Part shown: in pieces, positions 33,075 to 36,338 of the stretch | Numbering within the stretch: position 1 is the stretch's first letter | Layout of the letters: each line of letters starts with the position of its first letter | Translations under genes and position numbers: made by a program | NCBI GenBank assembly: GCA_046758005.1 | Contig: JBHHZJ010000026.1 | Location: 1 to 36,338, forward strand | DNA: 36,338 nt | Source: JBHHZJ01 sp046758005 | GTDB lineage: Bacteria; Pseudomonadota; Alphaproteobacteria; Kiloniellales; J153 | Direction: 5' to 3' | The notes under the pieces: generated by a model | What the model was told of the DNA's origin: nothing | The model's database searches: none | What the model saw: the letters and a program-made list of their open reading frames with translations, nothing else

Positions 33075-34001
33075 TCAATGCAGGCAGCACTTCTTGAACT
33101 TCCTGCCGCTGCCGCACGGACACGGGTCGTTGCGGCCCACGTCCCGGTACACGTTGACGTGGGGCTTGGCGACGGCGGCCTCCCGGGCCCGTTCCCAGGC
33201 CCTTTGAATGCGCTCCCTTACCCGGAAGTATTCCTCCGAGAAGCAGTGCCAGTGACCGATCTCCTCGACGACGTCGCCGAACGGCCGCAGGTCGGCGTGG
33301 ACGTCATAGCCGCTGCCACTGCCGACGACGGCCCGGCGCAGGTCCTTCGCGAAATCGTCGTAGTCCATGTGGAACCGGCTGATCTTTCCGCTTGCGAAGG
33401 CCTTCCTGACCAGGCTTCTGAATTCGGCCAGGCCGAGATAGGCGATCGCGCTCTGCCAGCCGACCCAGACCATGCACTCACGCTGAGGTTGAAGATCGCT
33501 GTAGCAGCGCAGCAAAAACGACTTCACGTCCTCGAGGTCGATCCGGCCCTCCTTGGCCAGAAACGCAAGCGCGTCGAACGCTCGGGAGCGGACGAACTCG
33601 TCGGCGTCCGCGTCTTCGATGACCGCGCGCAGGGGTTGCGGATCGCCGTCGAATACGCTTATGAGGACCTGGTGCAACGTCTCCGTGGCGGCATCCCCGA
33701 GCACGGCTTCCACGTACGGCGGGTCCATGCGGAGGAGTCGGGTCAGCGGCCGGTAGGCGCGCCTTTCCCGCATCTGCCCGAAAAGGTGCACGACAAGGAA
33801 AAGCGCGCGCTCGGCCTCCCCGTTGGCCTCGGGATCGCGGACATAGGCCTCGAGCATCTCGAGGAACTCCGGCAGGAGTATTTCCCAATTGTCCGCGGCC
33901 GTCTTCAGCGCCCGGCGCGGCAACCCTTCAAAGGAGTCGAGGTCGAGGATGACCTCTTCGATCAGACCGTCGAAATCGGATTCGGCTTGAACGAGGCTCA
34001 T
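33075..34001 (-). CDS. DUF1186 protein with C-terminal SEC-C zinc motif
   Basis: A 308-residue protein. Most of it is helical and repeat-like (MRERRAYRPLTRLLRMDPP, then VRSRAFDALAFLAKEGRID), as in DUF1186, which resembles HEAT-type repeats. The C-terminus is a SEC-C motif, DVGRNDPCPCGSGRKFKKCC, with the CxCGSG...KCC/H zinc ligands found at the end of SecA, where it binds SecB. DUF1186 with SEC-C occurs widely without known function; a protein- or ribosome-binding role is a guess. ATG 34001 is preceded by AAGGGA at 8 bases. It stands alone, divergent from the next gene. Confidence 0.85.
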   Translation of the reverse strand: MSLVQAESDFDGLIEEVILDLDSFEGLPRRALKTAADNWEILLPEFLEMLEAYVRDPEANGEAERALFLVVHLFGQMRERRAYRPLTRLLRMDPPYVEAVLGDAATETLHQVLISVFDGDPQPLRAVIEDADADEFVRSRAFDALAFLAKEGRIDLEDVKSFLLRCYSDLQPQRECMVWVGWQSAIAYLGLAEFRSLVRKAFASGKISRFHMDYDDFAKDLRRAVVGSGSGYDVHADLRPFGDVVEEIGHWHCFSEEYFRVRERIQRAWERAREAAVAKPHVNVYRDVGRNDPCPCGSGRKFKKCCLH

Positions 34002-34386
34002 CGGACATGTCCCTTGGCGTTCTGACGGACCCCGGCGTCGTGCGCGGCGCGCGTGGGCGCCGTTTCAGGTGTGCGGAGCGATCAGCATGGACTCCGATTC
34101 GGCCTGGAGTCGAGTGTGACGCGCGGCCTCGAGACGGCGCGCCCGCGCGCGCCGGCGCCCGGCCCAATGCCGGCCTCGTCGGGCCTGATCTAGTGTTGCG
34201 GGACCGACATTTCATGCCCCGATCCACCTGACAAGAGATTCACCACCACGGCACGAAGGCACCAAGAACACTTTGAAATTCGTTGTGTCTTGGTGTCTTT
34301 GTGGTGAGTATCCACGGCCTGCAGAGAGTATTTTTCCGTCCGACACGCAACACAAGCGGCCGAAAAATCGACGGGGGTATTGGCGC
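34002..34386. other. Divergent intergenic region containing a palindromic repeat
   Basis: This 385-base gap separates the minus-strand DUF1186 gene from a small plus-strand gene. Apart from the palindromic repeat at 34239-34307 I see only GC-rich sequence without a credible frame. The region after the repeat (GAGTATTTTTCCGTCCG near 34326) is less GC-rich and may hold the promoter of the downstream gene, but no clean hexamers are visible. Confidence 0.5.
34239..34307. repeat. Palindromic CACCAC-type dispersed repeat
   Basis: The left arm (34239-34271, TTCACCACCACGGCACGAAG and on to ACCAAGAACAC) is answered by the right arm (34285-34307, GTGTCTTGGTGTCTTTGTGG and on). The arms pair imperfectly around a short loop. 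Sequences of the form TTCACCACGAAGACACGAAG, in inverted pairs, are dispersed repeats known from many unrelated bacterial genomes. It is isolated here and has no gene. Confidence 0.7.
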
Positions 34387-34683
34387 ATGAAACCTCTTCC
34401 CTGCCCGTTCATCTACAAGGATGGACGACGCTGCCCCGGCCATATCGTGCGGATCGAGGCCTACAAGGCCGATTTGCGCTGGTCGCTCCGAGACGACGGC
34501 GCCTGGGTGTTCGACCTTGCCCAGCGGTCCCACTTCCACCTCTTCTGCTCGGCCAAAGGCAACCACGCCGGCGTCAGGCGCCGCGACGACCCGCAGATGA
34601 AGTTCTTCTGGAACCATCTGCCGGAAGAGGTCTTGGGCCTCGTCTCGCTCACCGGCGTCCGAGCGAACACGGGCGAGGGTTGA
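34387..34683 (+). CDS. Small Cys/His-rich hypothetical protein
   Basis: I do not recognise this 98-residue protein. Two CP motifs near the N-terminus (C6-P and C16-PGH) and a later H-x-H-x-x-C (HFHLFCSAKGNH, about 49-60) could form one zinc site of the ribbon type. The C-terminus contains QMKFFWNHLPEEV. ATG 34387 is chosen after a stretch without frame conservation; no strong ribosome site is visible. It precedes the cyclo-ligase homologue by 56 bases on the same strand. Confidence 0.6.
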   Translation: MKPLPCPFIYKDGRRCPGHIVRIEAYKADLRWSLRDDGAWVFDLAQRSHFHLFCSAKGNHAGVRRRDDPQMKFFWNHLPEEVLGLVSLTGVRANTGEG

Positions 34684-34739
34684 CCGCCGCGCGCCCGCCG
34701 GGCTCCATTGACGAAGCGGCCGGACGGAGGAGCGCCCGC

Positions 34740-35471
34740 ATGACGCAAGAGTTCGACGACAAGGACGCCGCGCGCGAGGCGGTCTGGGACCGGCTGCAGG
34801 CCGCGAAGGTGGCCCGCTTCCCCTTCCCGCCGCACGGCCGCATCCCCAACTTCGTCGGCGCGCGCGAGGCGGCGCGGCGCCTGTTCGAGCTCGAGCCCTG
34901 GAGAAGCGCCCGGCGCCTCAAGGTCAATCCCGATTCGCCGCAGCGTTACGTCCGGGCGGAGGCGCTGCGCCGCGGCATCACGCTCTTCGTGCCGACGCCG
35001 CGCCTGCACGGCGGCTTCAAGAAGTTCGATCCGGAAAGGATCCCGGCCGACAAGATCGCGGAAGCCGCCAACATCTCGACCGGCGAGCGCTGGGCCGAGG
35101 AGGTCCCGCTCGCGGACATGCCCGCCGTGGACGCCATCGTCGCCGGCTCGGTGGCGGTCACGCGCGGGGGCCGGCGCTGCGGCAAGGGCGCGGGCTACAG
35201 CGACCTCGAGTTCGCCATCCTGCGCGAACTCGGCCACCCGCCCGTGCCGGTCGCGACCACCGTCCATCCCCTGCAAATCGTCGACCGGATCCCTGCCGAG
35301 CCCAACGACCTGCCGCTCTCGGCGATCGTGACGCCGCAGGAGGCGATCGAGGTCGCGCACCCCCCGGCGGCGCCGAAGCGGATCGCGTGGCGGCGCCTGA
35401 GCGAGGCCGACCTCGCGCAGATGCCGATCCTCAAGGACCTGCGGGCGTTGCGGGACCGGCGGCGGGGCTAG
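34740..35471 (+). CDS. 5-formyltetrahydrofolate cyclo-ligase family protein
   Basis: A 243-residue member of the MTHFS-like fold. It opens DKDAAREAVWDRLQAAKVAR and keeps the family segments PDSPQRYVRAEALRRGITLF, RGGRRCGKGAGYSDLEFAIL and VATTVHPLQIVD. The GxGxGYxDxE stretch is the signature that binds ATP and folate in 5-formyl-THF cyclo-ligase. The N-terminal half differs from the classical enzyme and is closer to MTHFSD-type proteins, so folate activity is likely but unproved. GGAGGAG lies 7 bases before ATG 34740. Confidence 0.82.
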   Translation: MTQEFDDKDAAREAVWDRLQAAKVARFPFPPHGRIPNFVGAREAARRLFELEPWRSARRLKVNPDSPQRYVRAEALRRGITLFVPTPRLHGGFKKFDPERIPADKIAEAANISTGERWAEEVPLADMPAVDAIVAGSVAVTRGGRRCGKGAGYSDLEFAILRELGHPPVPVATTVHPLQIVDRIPAEPNDLPLSAIVTPQEAIEVAHPPAAPKRIAWRRLSEADLAQMPILKDLRALRDRRRG

Positions 35472-35516
35472 TCCGCCGGGGCGCGGACGCCGCCCGCCCG
35501 GGAGTCATACCAAGTC

Positions 35517-36185
35517 TCAGTCCACCGAAAGCGCCAGGATCATGCTGAGCTGGCAGAGCGGGCGTCCGGTCGCCGCGGCCCAGGTATTGAACGCCTCCTG
35601 CACGTTGCGCCGGTCCGCCTTGCCCTTGGGCGTGCCCTCGACGGCGCCCCAGCGGTTGAGCGCGCGCACGACGTCGCCGGTCAGCAGAAAGGTGTCCTTG
35701 CCCGCCATGCGCAGCAGGTAAGGGGCCGAGTTGCCGCCCATCTGCGAAAAGCGTTCGGCGATGTCGTCCCACAGCTCGACGATGCGCGCGCCCGGCCAGT
35801 CGGCGAGGTAGGCGCCGAAGCCGCCCAGCGCCTCGGCGAGCGCGCGCATGGCTGCGGCGTTGTCGCGCACCGCCCTGATCTTGCCGGCGTGGCGGATCAG
35901 CCGCCTGTCGGCGAGCAGCGCGTCCAGGTCATCGTCGCTCATCATGCGTACGCGGCGCGGATCGAAGCCGGCGAAGGCCTCCTCGAAGGCCGACCACTTG
36001 GCGTCCACCAGGCTGTGCTTCAGGCCGGCGCGGAAGATCCTGAGCGATATGAGCGAGAGATAGCGGTCGTCGCCGACGGCGCGCAGCTCCTCGGCCGACT
36101 TCGGCACGGGCAGCCTGCCGTCCAGGGCCGCGGCCCCGCCGGCACGGGTTCGCGCCGCCTCGAGGATGGGCTGGAAGTCGACCAT
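35517..36185 (-). CDS. Tag-like 3-methyladenine DNA glycosylase I family protein
   Basis: A 222-residue protein of the Tag family, which removes 3-methyladenine from DNA. Recognisable segments are SLRIFRAGLKHSLVDAKWSA, FDPRRVRMMSDDDLDALLAD and RLIRHAGKIRAVRDNAAAM. The Cys and His that bind zinc at the two ends of classical Tag are absent: the N-terminus has no Cys and the C-terminus only one (RPLCQLSM). It is thus a divergent subgroup whose activity is open. It converges on the cyclo-ligase gene; the start ATG 36185 is supported by MVDFQPILEAA. Confidence 0.8.
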   Translation of the reverse strand: MVDFQPILEAARTRAGGAAALDGRLPVPKSAEELRAVGDDRYLSLISLRIFRAGLKHSLVDAKWSAFEEAFAGFDPRRVRMMSDDDLDALLADRRLIRHAGKIRAVRDNAAAMRALAEALGGFGAYLADWPGARIVELWDDIAERFSQMGGNSAPYLLRMAGKDTFLLTGDVVRALNRWGAVEGTPKGKADRRNVQEAFNTWAAATGRPLCQLSMILALSVD

Positions 36186-36338
36186 GGCCGGATCGTAGCG
36201 GCGCCGCGGTCGCGCGACAACGCCCGGCGGTCGGCGCTCGAACCCGTGCGCCGGCGTCGTAGTGACGCCAACGGCGGAGGTTCCGGATCGTTCCTGCCGG
36301 GTCCGTCGCGCCGAACCCGGCCCACGCGGCCCGCAAAA
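36186..36338. other. Upstream region at the window edge
   Basis: The last 153 bases are GC-rich and hold the 5' side of the Tag-like gene. Open frames exist but only as GC-rich shadows; I see no supported gene, RNA or repeat. It may contain the promoter of the Tag-like gene, but no clear hexamers are visible. Confidence 0.3.

Noticed and set aside
35505..35515. ATACCAAG as a trace of the MITE end (ATACCAACGG)
   Set aside because: Only seven bases agree and no inverted partner is nearby.

Overview
The window is GC-rich DNA from a Gram-negative alphaproteobacterium, most likely a Rhodospirillales-like lineage; the genus cannot be set from sequence alone. Support comes from the small bacterial SRP RNA beside dnaX-ybaB-recR, a divergent cycM / kdsB-pheA block, the inositol-monophosphatase-type histidinol phosphatase, CtrA-type TTAA-N7-TTAA boxes, an FNR/FixK-type box, and KDO activation for LPS. 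Most of it is ordinary chromosomal core. Several short AT-rich intergenic islands stand out sharply from the GC-rich coding DNA.

Layout. 1-3140: the end of a membrane protein, NudC, a secreted PAP2 phosphatase and a DUF6134-type exported protein. 3150-6223: SRP RNA with promoter, then dnaX-ybaB-recR. 6404-10222 (minus): the O2-independent ubiquinone operon ubiT-ubiU-ubiV followed by rmuC. 10436-12713 (plus): def-fmt-truA. 12768-15020 (minus): kdsB-pheA and a small membrane protein. 15175-16559 (plus): cycM and hisN. 16634-23585 (plus): a complete YejABEF-type peptide ABC importer with a 2-hydroxyacid dehydrogenase. 23586-23847: a MITE. 23853-26601 (minus): MarR-like regulator, UspA, M17 aminopeptidase and a Flp-type pilin. 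26928-30425: glutathione transferase, orphan TAXI binding protein and acyl-CoA synthetase. 30771-32222 (plus): three consecutive lipoprotein genes. 32283-36185: Sel1-repeat protein, DUF1186/SEC-C protein, small Cys/His protein, formyl-THF cyclo-ligase homologue and a Tag-like glycosylase.

The points I find most informative are: (i) a near-consensus FNR box placed at -41.5 from a TATGGT -10 element upstream of ubiTUV, which also moves the likely ubiT start downstream; (ii) two exact TTAA-N7-TTAA CtrA-type boxes upstream of a lone Flp pilin gene that ends in a strong terminator; (iii) a three-lipoprotein operon containing two tandem paralogues of no known function; (iv) a 262-bp MITE with perfect terminal repeats lying exactly between two convergent genes; and (v) a YejA homologue with an added C-terminal membrane helix. 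I saw no CRISPR array, tRNA, rRNA, prophage or complete insertion sequence.
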